In this document: piece after piece, positions 14,906 through 23,804 of the stretch
Position numbering within the stretch: the stretch's first letter is position 1
How the letters are laid out: each line of letters opens with the position of its first letter
From: Clostridia bacterium
GTDB taxonomy: Bacteria > Bacillota > Clostridia > Oscillospirales > Acutalibacteraceae
Length of the DNA stretch: 24,957 bases
Direction: 5' to 3'
Assembly (NCBI GenBank): GCA_900769775.1
Contig: CAAGHT010000086.1
Coordinates: 1 to 24,957, forward strand
The notes under the pieces: model-generated
What the model was told of the DNA's origin: nothing
The model's input: the letters and a program-made list of their open reading frames with translations, nothing else
Databases searched by the model: none
Made by a program: the position numbers and the translations under genes

Positions 14906-17443
14906 ATGAAGCTCCTCGCAATCGACGGAAACAGTATTATAAACCGCGCTTTTTACGGTGTTCGCCTGCTGTCCACAAAGGACGGCCGCTTCACCAATGC
15001 CGTTTATGGTTTTATAAGCATTCTTGAAAAGCTCCGTGAAGCAGAGCAGCCCGACGGAATAGCCGTTGCCTTTGATGTCAAAAAGCCGACCTTCCGTCAC
15101 GAAAAATATGCTGAATATAAGGCAGGAAGACACGCAACTCCACCCGAGCTCTTAGAGCAGTTTGCGCCCGTTAAAGAGTGGCTTACACTTATGGGCTATA
15201 AGGTTATAGAATGTCCGGGCTTTGAGGCCGACGATATTTTGGGCACTATTGCCGAAATGTGTGAAAAGGGCGGTATCGACTGCGCCATCGCCACGGGCGA
15301 CCGTGATGCTCTACAGCTTATTGGTGAGCGGGTGCGCGTTGTGCTTGCAACCACCAAAATGGGCGGCCCCGAAACGACAAATTACGACAAGGCGGCACTT
15401 TTCGAAAAATATGGACTTACCCCTGCTCAGATGATTGAGCTAAAAGCCCTTATGGGCGACTCGTCGGATAATATCCCGGGGGTTCAGGGTGTCGGAGAAA
15501 AAACCGCAACCGACCTTATCACGAGATTCGGCAATATTGATTATATCTACGAGCATCTGGAAGAGCTTGATATTAAGGCAGGAATTCGGGCTAAGCTTGA
15601 GGCAGACAAAGAGAATGCATTTTTCAGCCGCTGGCTTGGCACAATCTGCCGTACCTCCCCTATCGACACTAACCCCGAAAGCTATATTTCGGGCGAGTGT
15701 GATGAGGCAGGAGTTGCCGCGCTTATGACCGAGCTTGAGCTTTTTAAGCTTATGGAGCGCCTCGGAATTAACCCCACCGCCGCAAAGAGTGTAAAGCACA
15801 CCGAGGCAGTTACTGCTTGCTCTGTTTCTGATTTTGAGTTTCTCCTTCGTGAACTAAGTCAGGTTGATATTATAGCCTCGGATGATGGCTTTGCCGCAAC
15901 TGATGGCGAGGCTTGTGCTCTTCTATCACGCGAGCAGGGGCTCTCACTGCTTGCCGATAAAAGTATAGAAAAACGCGTTTATGATGCTAAAAATCTTTAT
16001 AAAGAATGTGTAACCTCAGGCGTTACCCCCAAGAATATTGTTTTTGACGCTATGCTTGCAGGTTATCTTTCAAACCCCTCCTCAAATTCCTATGAGCTTT
16101 CCCGTCTTGCTGCAGAATACGGTGCGGCCGAGGTCGACGGTGAGCTATGTGAGTCTGCAAAAGAGGTCTTACTGCTTTCATCGGTTTCAGATGCACTCGA
16201 AAAAGAGCTTATGGCCACAGGACAAGCCGAGCTTCTGCGAGATATTGAGCTTCCCCTTGCCACCGTGCTTGGAGATATGGAGCTGAGCGGTGTGCTTATT
16301 GATGCAGATGCCTTAAAGGTTCACGGAGAAGAACTCGAGGTTCGAGTTCGTGAGCTTGAAAGCGAAATTCACTCTCTTGTAGGCTATGAATTTAACCTCA
16401 ACTCCCCAAAGCAGCTTGGTATTGCTCTCTTTGAAAAGCTCGGGCTTCCCGCAAAGAAGAAGACCAAGAGCGGATACTCGACCAATGCAGAGGTGCTCGA
16501 GGAGCTACGCGATGCTCATCCCGCAGTCGGACTGCTTTTACAGTACAGAACTCTTGCAAAGCTTAAATCGACCTATTGTGATTCTCTGCTTTCTGCAGTT
16601 GCGAAGGACGGCAGAATTCACTCGACCTTTAACCAGACCGAAACAAGAACGGGCAGAATCAGCTCACTTGAGCCGAATCTTCAGAATATTCCCGTGAGAA
16701 CGGCTGAGGGCAGAATTTTTAGAAAATTCTTCATTGCCAAAGAGGGCTATACCCTTGTCGATGCCGACTACAGCCAGATTGAGCTTCGCGTGCTGGCGCA
16801 TATGGCAAACGATAAGGTTATGCAGGAGGCGTTCAACTCGGGTGCAGATATTCACACAAGAACAGCGGCTCAGGTTTTCTCTCTGCCTGAGGATATGATT
16901 ACACCTGTGCTCAGAAGCCGTGCAAAGGCAGTTAACTTTGGTATTGTTTACGGTATCGGTGCCTTTTCGCTTGCTAAGGATATCGGTGTTTCCAATAAGG
17001 AAGCAAAGCAGCATATTGAAAACTATCTTGCAACCTTCAGCGGTGTTGACCGCTTTATGACAAAGACTATTGAGGATGCAAAGGAACACGGCTATGTAAC
17101 CACGGTTTTCGGCAGAAGACGCTATCTTCCCGAAATTACCTCCTCTAACGGAATGATGAGGGCTTTCGGAGAGCGTGTTGCAAGAAATGCTCCCATTCAG
17201 GGCACTGCAGCAGATATCATCAAAATTGCTATGATAAATGTTTTTAACAGGCTTGCTGAAGAAAAGCTCGATGCAAAGCTTATTCTTCAGGTGCACGATG
17301 AACTTATTATCGAATGTGCTGAGGATGTTCGTGACACCGTATCTGCCCTTTTAAAGGAAGAAATGGAAAACGCCGTAAAGATGTCGGTTGAGCTTTCTGC
17401 CGATGTTCATTCGGGATATAGCTGGTATGAGGCAAAAGACTGA
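14906..17443 (+). CDS. polA: DNA polymerase I
   Basis: PolA fills gaps in repair and removes Okazaki primers. The protein has 845 aa. The N-terminal 5'-3' nuclease covers about 1-290, with AIDGNSIINRAFYG, FEADDILG, ATGDRDALQL, MGDSSDNIPGVQGVGEKTA. A middle 3'-5' exonuclease-like domain (about 300-450) lacks the catalytic Asp and Glu of motif I, so proofreading is probably lost. The C-terminal polymerase domain shows motif A DADYSQIELR (Asp619), the O helix RSRAKAVNFGIVYG, and motif C QVHDEL (Asp798). ATG 14906 (MKLLAIDGNS) matches the family start; an upstream frame from 14840 would begin inside the promoter. The ribosome site is weak (TTGGGG about 12 bases upstream). Its stop overlaps the next start by one base. 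Confidence 0.97.
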   Translation: MKLLAIDGNSIINRAFYGVRLLSTKDGRFTNAVYGFISILEKLREAEQPDGIAVAFDVKKPTFRHEKYAEYKAGRHATPPELLEQFAPVKEWLTLMGYKVIECPGFEADDILGTIAEMCEKGGIDCAIATGDRDALQLIGERVRVVLATTKMGGPETTNYDKAALFEKYGLTPAQMIELKALMGDSSDNIPGVQGVGEKTATDLITRFGNIDYIYEHLEELDIKAGIRAKLEADKENAFFSRWLGTICRTSPIDTNPESYISGECDEAGVAALMTELELFKLMERLGINPTAAKSVKHTEAVTACSVSDFEFLLRELSQVDIIASDDGFAATDGEACALLSREQGLSLLADKSIEKRVYDAKNLYKECVTSGVTPKNIVFDAMLAGYLSNPSSNSYELSRLAAEYGAAEVDGELCESAKEVLLLSSVSDALEKELMATGQAELLRDIELPLATVLGDMELSGVLIDADALKVHGEELEVRVRELESEIHSLVGYEFNLNSPKQLGIALFEKLGLPAKKKTKSGYSTNAEVLEELRDAHPAVGLLLQYRTLAKLKSTYCDSLLSAVAKDGRIHSTFNQTETRTGRISSLEPNLQNIPVRTAEGRIFRKFFIAKEGYTLVDADYSQIELRVLAHMANDKVMQEAFNSGADIHTRTAAQVFSLPEDMITPVLRSRAKAVNFGIVYGIGAFSLAKDIGVSNKEAKQHIENYLATFSGVDRFMTKTIEDAKEHGYVTTVFGRRRYLPEITSSNGMMRAFGERVARNAPIQGTAADIIKIAMINVFNRLAEEKLDAKLILQVHDELIIECAEDVRDTVSALLKEEMENAVKMSVELSADVHSGYSWYEAKD

Positions 17444-17850
17444 TGAAAAAGATTATATTTGTTTGTACGGGTAACACCTGCCGTTCCCCTATGGCAGAGG
17501 GCTATCTTAAAAGTAAAAAAATAAAGGGCTTAGAGGTTATAAGCCGCGGTCTTGCGGCAGACGGCAGCGAGGTTTCCGGAAACTCGGTAGAAGCTATGAA
17601 AGAGCTCGGCATCGATATTTCGGGACACCGCTCAAAACAGCTAACCTTTGCCGATATCGATGAAAGCTCGGTCTTTATCTGTATGTCATCCTCTCACGCA
17701 GATATTCTGGAGGGTCTTGGAATCGACAAGATGAAAATCTTTGTGCTCGGTATCTCTGACCCGTTTGGTGCCGACCTCGACACCTATAAAGAGTGCCGCG
17801 ATGAAATAATCGCAGGAATTGATGAGTTTATAGAGGACGGCATTATATGA
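17443..17850 (+). CDS. ywlE: Low-molecular-weight phosphatase, YwlE-like (protein-arginine phosphatase)
   Basis: A 135-aa LMW-PTP fold protein. The P-loop CTGNTCRS (Cys8 to Arg14) holds the nucleophile and phosphate-binding Arg, and the general acid is Asp106 in DPFG. The Thr at position 12 corresponds to Thr11 of B. subtilis YwlE, the residue tied to phosphoarginine preference. Tyrosine phosphatases of this fold usually have Ile there. So removal of phosphate from arginine is the better guess, though no McsB kinase gene is in the window. Its ATG overlaps the polA stop by one base, and its own stop overlaps the rimI start by four (ATGA). This indicates tight coupling. Confidence 0.88.
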   Translation: MKKIIFVCTGNTCRSPMAEGYLKSKKIKGLEVISRGLAADGSEVSGNSVEAMKELGIDISGHRSKQLTFADIDESSVFICMSSSHADILEGLGIDKMKIFVLGISDPFGADLDTYKECRDEIIAGIDEFIEDGII

Positions 17851-18272
17851 TAAGAGAATATAAAAAGGGCGATGAAATTGCCATCGCCGCAATAGAGGCA
17901 GAGTGCTTCTCAGACCCTTGGAGCAGTGACGCCGTGCTTTCCTCAAAAAACGAGGGTGTCCGCTTTTTTGTTTATGAAAAGGACAAGATAGCCGGCTATG
18001 TCGGTCTGCAAACCGTTCTCGATGAAGGCTATATAACCAATGTTGCGGTAAGCAGGCCGTTCCGCAGACAGGGTATTGCAGAGGCTCTTTTAAAAGAATT
18101 AGATGCTTTTTTAGAGAGCGGCTCTCTTTCCTTTATTTCGCTTGAGGTGAGACAGTCTAACTCTGCAGCAATTTCCCTTTATACCAAAATGGGATATGAG
18201 GCCGACGGTATCAGACCAAATTTTTATGAAAACCCGCGTGAAAACGCAATTATTATGACAAAAAGAAGGTAA
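17847..18272 (+). CDS. rimI: Ribosomal protein S18 alanine N-acetyltransferase RimI
   Basis: A 141-aa GNAT acetyltransferase. The acetyl-CoA loop RRQGIA (73-78) follows YITNVAVSRPF. The RimI hallmark FISLEVRQSN...AISLYTKMGY contains Glu100 and Tyr112 at the positions used for catalysis. RimI acetylates the N-terminal Ala of S18, and some homologues acetylate other proteins as well. It is placed directly before tsaD, a pairing common in Bacillota. The usual tsaB partner is missing upstream, where the LMW-PTP gene sits instead. Confidence 0.93.
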   Translation: MIREYKKGDEIAIAAIEAECFSDPWSSDAVLSSKNEGVRFFVYEKDKIAGYVGLQTVLDEGYITNVAVSRPFRRQGIAEALLKELDAFLESGSLSFISLEVRQSNSAAISLYTKMGYEADGIRPNFYENPRENAIIMTKRR

Positions 18273-18276
18273 TAGG

Positions 18277-19290
18277 TTGCTTATTCTTGCAATTGAATCA
18301 TCCTGCGATGAGACCGCCGCCGCCGTTTGTCGTGGCAGAGAGGTGCTCTCGTCGGTTATAAATACACAAATTGAAGAACATAAGATTTACGGTGGAGTAG
18401 TCCCCGAGATTGCTTCGCGCAGACACTGTGAAAACATATCTGCCGTTTGCGATAAGGCGGTTAGTGATGCCGGCATTACCTATTGTGACCTTGACGCAGT
18501 TGCCGTAACCTACGCACCGGGACTTATCGGCGCTCTGCTTGTCGGAGTGAACTTTGCAAAGGGGCTTGCCCTCTCGCTTGGCGTTCCGCTTATTCCCGTG
18601 CATCATCTTCGTTCTCATATTGCGGCAAATTATATTGATAACGAGGCTCTCGAGCCACCCTTCCTCTGCCTTACCGTTTCGGGCGGAAACAGCATTATAA
18701 CAGAGGTAAGAGACTACACCGATTTTAAGATAATTGGCGGCACCCGTGACGATGCGGCAGGCGAATGCTTTGACAAAACCGCACGCGCAATGGGTCTCGG
18801 CTACCCCGGTGGAGTAAACCTTGATAAGGTTGCCACGGTGGCTGATTTTGACAAATACCCTCTGCCGAAGCCGAAGGTTGAGGGCTCGGAATATGATTTT
18901 TCATTCTCGGGACTTAAAACGGCTGTTATCAACACTATTCACAATGCCGCTCAAAAGGGAGTAGAGCTTGACATACCCGTTCTTGCCGCAACGGTGAGAA
19001 AAAGGGTTTGCGATATGCTTATCGATAACACTCTTCTTGCAGCAGAAAATTTCGGATATAGAACGATTGTGCTTGCAGGCGGAGTTTCAGCAAACAGTGA
19101 GCTTCGCAGCCGTCTTGAAGCCGAGTGTAGCTCCCGCGGCTTAAAGCTTTATGCACCGCGCCTTTCATACTGCGGAGATAATGCCGTAATGGTTGGCGTT
19201 CAGGCCTATTATGAGTTTAAATCGGGCAATACTGCCGATGAAAGCCTTAATGCTTATGCCACAATGCCCATTGATAGTATTATAAAATAA
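18277..19290 (+). CDS. tsaD: tRNA N6-threonylcarbamoyladenosine transferase TsaD
   Basis: TsaD moves the threonylcarbamoyl group from TC-AMP to A37 of tRNAs reading ANN codons, working with TsaB and TsaE. The 337-aa ASKHA-fold protein has LAIESSCDETAAAV at the start, GGVVPEIASRRH, the metal site His110 and His114 (HHLRSH), SGGNS, GECFDKTARAMGLGYPGG, FSFSGLKTA, AGGVSANSELR and a late metal-binding Asp in CGDNAVM. The start codon is TTG at 18277 with AGAAGG 7 bases upstream. Any later ATG would remove the first nucleotide-binding motif. It lies 4 bases after rimI. Confidence 0.96.
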   Translation: MLILAIESSCDETAAAVCRGREVLSSVINTQIEEHKIYGGVVPEIASRRHCENISAVCDKAVSDAGITYCDLDAVAVTYAPGLIGALLVGVNFAKGLALSLGVPLIPVHHLRSHIAANYIDNEALEPPFLCLTVSGGNSIITEVRDYTDFKIIGGTRDDAAGECFDKTARAMGLGYPGGVNLDKVATVADFDKYPLPKPKVEGSEYDFSFSGLKTAVINTIHNAAQKGVELDIPVLAATVRKRVCDMLIDNTLLAAENFGYRTIVLAGGVSANSELRSRLEAECSSRGLKLYAPRLSYCGDNAVMVGVQAYYEFKSGNTADESLNAYATMPIDSIIK

Positions 19291-19313
19291 ACCTTTTGAA
19301 AGGATAACATATT

Positions 19314-20336
19314 ATGCTTTTTACAAGAGATATCGGAATTGACCTTGGCACCGCGAATACCCTCGTTTATCTTAAAGGAAAGGGAATTATTATGCGTGAG
19401 CCCTCGGTTGTGGCTTATGATGTCAGAAATGACGCCGTAAGAGCAGTTGGCACCGAGGCCAAGGAAATGATTGGAAGAACACCCGGCTCTATCGTTGCTG
19501 TGCGCCCTCTCAAGCACGGAGTTATCGCAGACTACGATGTTACTGCCGCTATGCTTAAAAGATTTATCAAGGAGTCCCTCAAGGGCTCTCTTATCTCGCG
19601 TGTTCGTGTTGTAATTTGCGTTCCCGCAGGTGTTACCGAGGTTGAGTCGCGTGCCGTACACGATGCGTTGAAGCAGGCAGGTGCCGTTGATGTCGATATC
19701 GTTGAGGAGCCCATGGCAGCCGCAGTAGGCGCAGGCCTCAATGTATCCGATGCTACCGGTAATATGATTGTTGATGTCGGCGGCGGTACAAGCGAGGTTG
19801 CTGTTATTTCGCTAGGAGATATCGTTACTGCACAGTCTATCAGAACCGCAGGAGATGACCTTGACGAAGCAATTATCAACTATATCCGCAAAAAGCATAA
19901 TCTTCTCATCGGCGAGCGTACTGCCGAGCAGCTAAAAATAGAGATTGGCTCGGCTATGCCCTATGACGGCGAGACCTCGGTTGAGATTAAGGGCAGAAAC
20001 CTGCTTGACGGTCTGCCGAAGAATGTTGTTATCTCCTCGGAAGAGGTCAGAGAAGCAATGAGCGATACCCTCGATGTTATTATCGAGAGCATCCGCACCA
20101 CCTTGGAGAAAACTCCCCCTGAGCTTTCGGCTGATATTATCGAAAACGGCATTACCCTGACGGGTGGCTGTGCTCTGCTTCGCGGCTTTGCCGAAAGAAT
20201 TGAAAAAGAGACGGGCATGACGGTGCGCGTTGCCGACAATCCGCTCGACTGTGTTGTAGAGGGCACCGCAAAGCGCCTTGAAACAGGACACGGCTTTGAT
20301 ACCTACCAATTCCGCAGAAACAAAAACTACAGATAA
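19314..20336 (+). CDS. mreB: Rod shape-determining protein MreB
   Basis: MreB is the bacterial actin homologue that guides lateral wall synthesis. The 340-aa protein has the first phosphate loop DIGIDLGTANTLVY (6-19), VRPLKHGVIADYD, VCVPAGVTEVESRA, EEPMAAAVGAGL, the second phosphate loop VDVGGGTSEVAVISLG, and the adenosine motif TGGCALLRG. Which paralogue (MreB, Mbl, MreBH) is not certain, but the mreCD context fits MreB. GAAAGGA lies about 9 bases before the ATG. The gap after tsaD is only 23 bases with no terminator, so it likely belongs to the polA-led run. Confidence 0.96.
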   Translation: MLFTRDIGIDLGTANTLVYLKGKGIIMREPSVVAYDVRNDAVRAVGTEAKEMIGRTPGSIVAVRPLKHGVIADYDVTAAMLKRFIKESLKGSLISRVRVVICVPAGVTEVESRAVHDALKQAGAVDVDIVEEPMAAAVGAGLNVSDATGNMIVDVGGGTSEVAVISLGDIVTAQSIRTAGDDLDEAIINYIRKKHNLLIGERTAEQLKIEIGSAMPYDGETSVEIKGRNLLDGLPKNVVISSEEVREAMSDTLDVIIESIRTTLEKTPPELSADIIENGITLTGGCALLRGFAERIEKETGMTVRVADNPLDCVVEGTAKRLETGHGFDTYQFRRNKNYR

Positions 20337-20347
20337 GGTGAGTTAAA

Positions 20348-21208
20348 TTGCGTTTTTTCTTCAGAAGTAAACAGTTTAAAATTTTTCTCGCTGTCTTGGC
20401 GGGAGTAATTGCACTTTCGCTGATATTATCCCTTATCGGCGGCTACATGTCACCTCAGGCAGGAATTTTAGAGACTATCACCGAGCCCTTTAAGGCTCTT
20501 ACGAGAACTATTAAAAATTCCTTCGATGAGCTTGACACACGGCTCAATAAATCTGATGAGCTCTTGGAGGAAAATGAGGCTCTTGAGGATGAGGTTAACT
20601 CTCTCAGAGACAAGCTGGTCGACTATGAGTCGGCTATGAACGAAAACGAATTTTTAAAAGATTTTCTTGAGATAAAAGAGAATAATCCCGATTTCGTTTT
20701 CTGTCCTGCCTTTATTACCTCTCGCGACCCCGACGATGAATTCGGCGGCTTCACATTAGATAAGGGCTATCACGACGGCGTTGAGCTTTATGACCCCGTT
20801 ATTACCGATGCGGGTCTGGTTGGTTATGTCACCGAGGTTGGCTTCTCCTCCTGTAAGGTTACTACCGTACTAAGTCCCTCCCTCACCTGCGGAGCATATT
20901 CCGCACGCACTAGTGACTCGGGCGTTGTTTCGGGAACGAGAGAGTTTGCTCTTGAGGGTACTACCCGACTTTATAATATTCCCCGCACCTGTACTATTGC
21001 AGTTGGCGATATTATAGTTACCTCGGGTGGCGGCATCTTCCCCGCTAAGCTTATTATCGGCACGGTTGACAATATCCAGAGCGACCCCGTAACCTCCTCG
21101 CTCTATGCCGTTATAAAGCCAACGGTCAAGCTTGATGAGATTAAGAATGTTATGATCCTGACCTCCTTTGACGGTCAGGGCGACGCTATAAAAGCAGACG
21201 GTAAATAG
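20348..21208 (+). CDS. mreC: Rod shape-determining protein MreC
   Basis: MreC is a bitopic membrane protein that links MreB filaments to PBP2 outside the membrane. The 286-aa protein has a short basic N terminus, one membrane helix (about 11-32), a coiled coil (about 60-105, rich in Leu/Glu) and the beta-barrel domain, including VGYVTEVGFSSCKVTTVLSP and ITSGGG-like VTSGGGIFP. The start codon is TTG at 20348 with AAGGTGAG 5 bases upstream. The gap to mreB is 11 bases. Confidence 0.95.
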   Translation: MRFFFRSKQFKIFLAVLAGVIALSLILSLIGGYMSPQAGILETITEPFKALTRTIKNSFDELDTRLNKSDELLEENEALEDEVNSLRDKLVDYESAMNENEFLKDFLEIKENNPDFVFCPAFITSRDPDDEFGGFTLDKGYHDGVELYDPVITDAGLVGYVTEVGFSSCKVTTVLSPSLTCGAYSARTSDSGVVSGTREFALEGTTRLYNIPRTCTIAVGDIIVTSGGGIFPAKLIIGTVDNIQSDPVTSSLYAVIKPTVKLDEIKNVMILTSFDGQGDAIKADGK

Positions 21209-21211
21209 CCT

Positions 21212-21712
21212 ATGAGAAACCGTAACAAACAGCCCATCGCCTTTATAATCAATGCCGCGATACTTGTCCTGTTATACATTTTGCGTTATTCGGAGCTGAT
21301 GACCCTCACTATCGGTCAGGCATCTCCCATAACCCTTATCCCCTTTGTTGTTGCTATCGCCATTTTTTATGGAGAATGGCTCGGTGCCGCGGCAGGCTTT
21401 TTTGCAGGTGCGCTTATGGACGGCTCTATGAGCGGCTCATCCTGCTTTAACACCCTTGTAATAATGCTTATCGGTCTTATTGCAGGCGTGCTTGCTTCTC
21501 ATTATATGAATAAAAATATTCGCTCTGCCGCTTGTCTTTCGCTTGGCTCGGCATTCGTTTATCTCTTTGTTAAGATGATTTTCTTCTATTCCTTCAAAGA
21601 GATTCCGACGGGAGCGGAATATTACAGTATGTATTTTATTCCGACCGTTTTTTACACCGCACTTTTTATTATCCCCTTTTATTTTCTTGAAAAGAAGTTA
21701 AGGGAGCTTTAG
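21212..21712 (+). CDS. mreD: Rod shape-determining protein MreD
   Basis: A 166-aa integral membrane protein with about five hydrophobic helices and short loops. It includes the YGEWLGAAAGFFAGALMDG segment common in MreD and ends in a basic KKLREL tail. MreD partners MreC in the elongasome. It starts 3 bases after the mreC stop. Confidence 0.93.
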   Translation: MRNRNKQPIAFIINAAILVLLYILRYSELMTLTIGQASPITLIPFVVAIAIFYGEWLGAAAGFFAGALMDGSMSGSSCFNTLVIMLIGLIAGVLASHYMNKNIRSAACLSLGSAFVYLFVKMIFFYSFKEIPTGAEYYSMYFIPTVFYTALFIIPFYFLEKKLREL

Positions 21713-21746
21713 TCAATTTTTAAATTCTCAGAAAGGAGGCAGCAAT

Positions 21747-23729
21747 ATGGCTTTTCAGAAAAGACAACGTCCGCGACTTGCCGTTTTATCGGTTTTTATG
21801 GCGGTTGTTTTGCTCTTTTATACCGTGAGGGTTTTTTCGCTTCAGATTTCTAATGCAGAAACCTATATAAATCAGGCTCTCGGTATTTCCTATCGGACTG
21901 TAACCGTTAAGGCTCAGCGCGGAGAAATTCTCGACTCGGACGGCCGAAAGATCGCCGTTAACCGCGAGGGCTATAATATTGTTTTTAATAAGGCCTACCT
22001 TAAAGCAGAAAAGCTGAACTCTACAATTCTTTCCCTTTGTAACCTTATGCAGGACCGTGACGGAGAGTGGTTTGACTCCCTCCCCATTACAAAGTCTGCC
22101 CCCTATTCCTTCCTGGGCAGTGATTCTGCAATTTCGACACTTAAAAGCGAGCTCGGTCTTGCTCACTATGCCACAGCCGATAACTGCATTGACAAAATGC
22201 TCTCCGACTATGAGCTTGAGGCTTACAGTGACAGCGTTGCCCGACAGATAATGGGTGTTCGCTACACTATTGCGATATCCGATTACTCAATATCTAACCC
22301 TTATACCTTTGCCGAGGACGTTTCCTCCGAGATTATGCAGATTGTGCTTGAATCGGGTATGCTGCTCGACGGCGTTACTGTTGATATCGTGCCCTTCAGG
22401 GAATATGTTGACGGCACGATTGCTCCTCATATCATCGGCACGGTCGGTCCCATCTATGCCGAGGAATGGGATAAATATAAAAACAAGGGTTACTCTTACA
22501 GTGATAAGGTCGGTAAGAGCGGTATCGAGCTTCTTGCCGAGGAGCACCTCCACGGAACCGACGGCGAGATAACCTATAAGATAGATTCTAAGGGCAATAT
22601 ATTGTCCCAAGAGGTAACAAAAATGCCCGTTGCGGGAAAGACAGTTGTCCTTACCCTTGACAAATCGATTCAGAAAACAACTCAGAATGCTCTTGAAAAT
22701 GCGATAAAAGAGCAGCAGGCACTTGGCGGTACTGCCGAAGCCGGCGCCGCGGTTATGATGGACCTTCGCTCAGGTGATATAATCGCAAGTGCAAATTATC
22801 CATCATTTGATCTTAACACCTATCGCGAGGTTTATAATGACCTGCTTGCCGACCCCTTAACCCCACTTAACGACCGCGCCTTTTCGGGTATTTATCCTCC
22901 CGGCTCGACTGTTAAGCCACTTGTTGCTATTGCCGCACTCGAGAACGGGAAGCTCGATTATGATGAGCATATCCGTTGCGTAGGTACCTATAATTATTTT
23001 GATGACTACAAGCCGAGCTGTATGTTTGTGCACGGAAGCACGGGACTTAACCGAGCTATTCAGAAGTCCTGCAACTATTTCTTCTATGAGCTTGGAAAGC
23101 GACTCGGTGTTCCGACCATGCTTGACTATTTTACAAAGTTCGGTCTCGGCTCTGATACTGGTCTTGACCTGCCATCTACCTCGGGTCTTATGATAGATGC
23201 AGGAACCGACGGTCTCGGCGGCGCAACACTCCAGACGGCTATCGGTCAGATGAACGCCTTCTCCCCCCTTCAGCTTGTGAGCTACACCTCAACCCTTGCA
23301 AATGAGGGCACACGCTATAAGTCAAATCTTATAGACCGCGTTGTTTCCTATGATATGCGCACCGAATTTTTAAGCACTAAGCCCGAAGCACTCGAGACCT
23401 TTTCTATTGATGAAAAGGTTATCAAAACAGTTAAAGAGGGTATGCTCTCGGTTACAGAGGAGGGCGGAACGGGAAGCCCCGTCTTTAAGGACTATCCCAT
23501 AAAGGTCGGCGGAAAAACAGGTACCTCTCAGGTTAATAAGGGTGCCGAGCACTCGGTATTCGTTGCCTTTGCGCCTTACGATAACCCACAGATTGCCATT
23601 ACGGTAATACTTGAACACGCAAACTCTACACCTGCCGTTACAAGCGTAGCACGCGCTATGTTTGACGCTTATTTCTTCGGCGGAGAGCAGTCAGTAGATA
23701 CCACTCCTCCCTTTACCGTAATAGAGTGA
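21747..23729 (+). CDS. mrdA: Penicillin-binding protein 2 (elongation transpeptidase)
   Basis: A class B PBP that cross-links peptidoglycan during elongation with RodA and MreC. The 660 aa include one N-terminal membrane helix (about 11-32) and a pedestal domain starting at VKAQRGEILDSDGRKIAVN. The transpeptidase domain has SxxK as Ser387-Thr-Val-Lys390 (PPGSTVKPL), SxN as Ser441-Cys-Asn443, and Lys590-Thr-Gly (GGKTGTSQV). Ser387 is the acylated residue targeted by beta-lactams. No rodA lies beside it in the window. AGAAAGGAGG precedes the ATG. A promoter-like element follows the stop. Confidence 0.95.
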   Translation: MAFQKRQRPRLAVLSVFMAVVLLFYTVRVFSLQISNAETYINQALGISYRTVTVKAQRGEILDSDGRKIAVNREGYNIVFNKAYLKAEKLNSTILSLCNLMQDRDGEWFDSLPITKSAPYSFLGSDSAISTLKSELGLAHYATADNCIDKMLSDYELEAYSDSVARQIMGVRYTIAISDYSISNPYTFAEDVSSEIMQIVLESGMLLDGVTVDIVPFREYVDGTIAPHIIGTVGPIYAEEWDKYKNKGYSYSDKVGKSGIELLAEEHLHGTDGEITYKIDSKGNILSQEVTKMPVAGKTVVLTLDKSIQKTTQNALENAIKEQQALGGTAEAGAAVMMDLRSGDIIASANYPSFDLNTYREVYNDLLADPLTPLNDRAFSGIYPPGSTVKPLVAIAALENGKLDYDEHIRCVGTYNYFDDYKPSCMFVHGSTGLNRAIQKSCNYFFYELGKRLGVPTMLDYFTKFGLGSDTGLDLPSTSGLMIDAGTDGLGGATLQTAIGQMNAFSPLQLVSYTSTLANEGTRYKSNLIDRVVSYDMRTEFLSTKPEALETFSIDEKVIKTVKEGMLSVTEEGGTGSPVFKDYPIKVGGKTGTSQVNKGAEHSVFVAFAPYDNPQIAITVILEHANSTPAVTSVARAMFDAYFFGGEQSVDTTPPFTVIE

Positions 23730-23736
23730 TAATTGT

Positions 23737-23775
23737 TTGACAAATATCCGTATATATGATAAATTATCTATACGG
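23737..23775 (+). promoter_or_regulatory. Candidate promoter with overlapping palindrome before the minD-like gene
   Basis: TTGACA (23737-23742), 17 bases and a weaker TAAATT (23760-23765). A nested inverted repeat covers it: CCGTATA / TATACGG (23748-23754 and 23769-23775) around GATAA-A-TTATC (23758-23768). It could be an operator. It could also serve as a weak terminator of the mre operon, since a T run (23781-23787) follows. Confidence 0.5.
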
Positions 23776-23804
23776 CTTCATTTTTTTAAAAGGAAGATAT
23801 GCTG

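Noticed and set aside
16664..17296. 210-codon minus-strand open frame opposite polA
   Set aside because: It overlaps the polymerase motifs of polA; its composition and lack of domains fit an antisense shadow.
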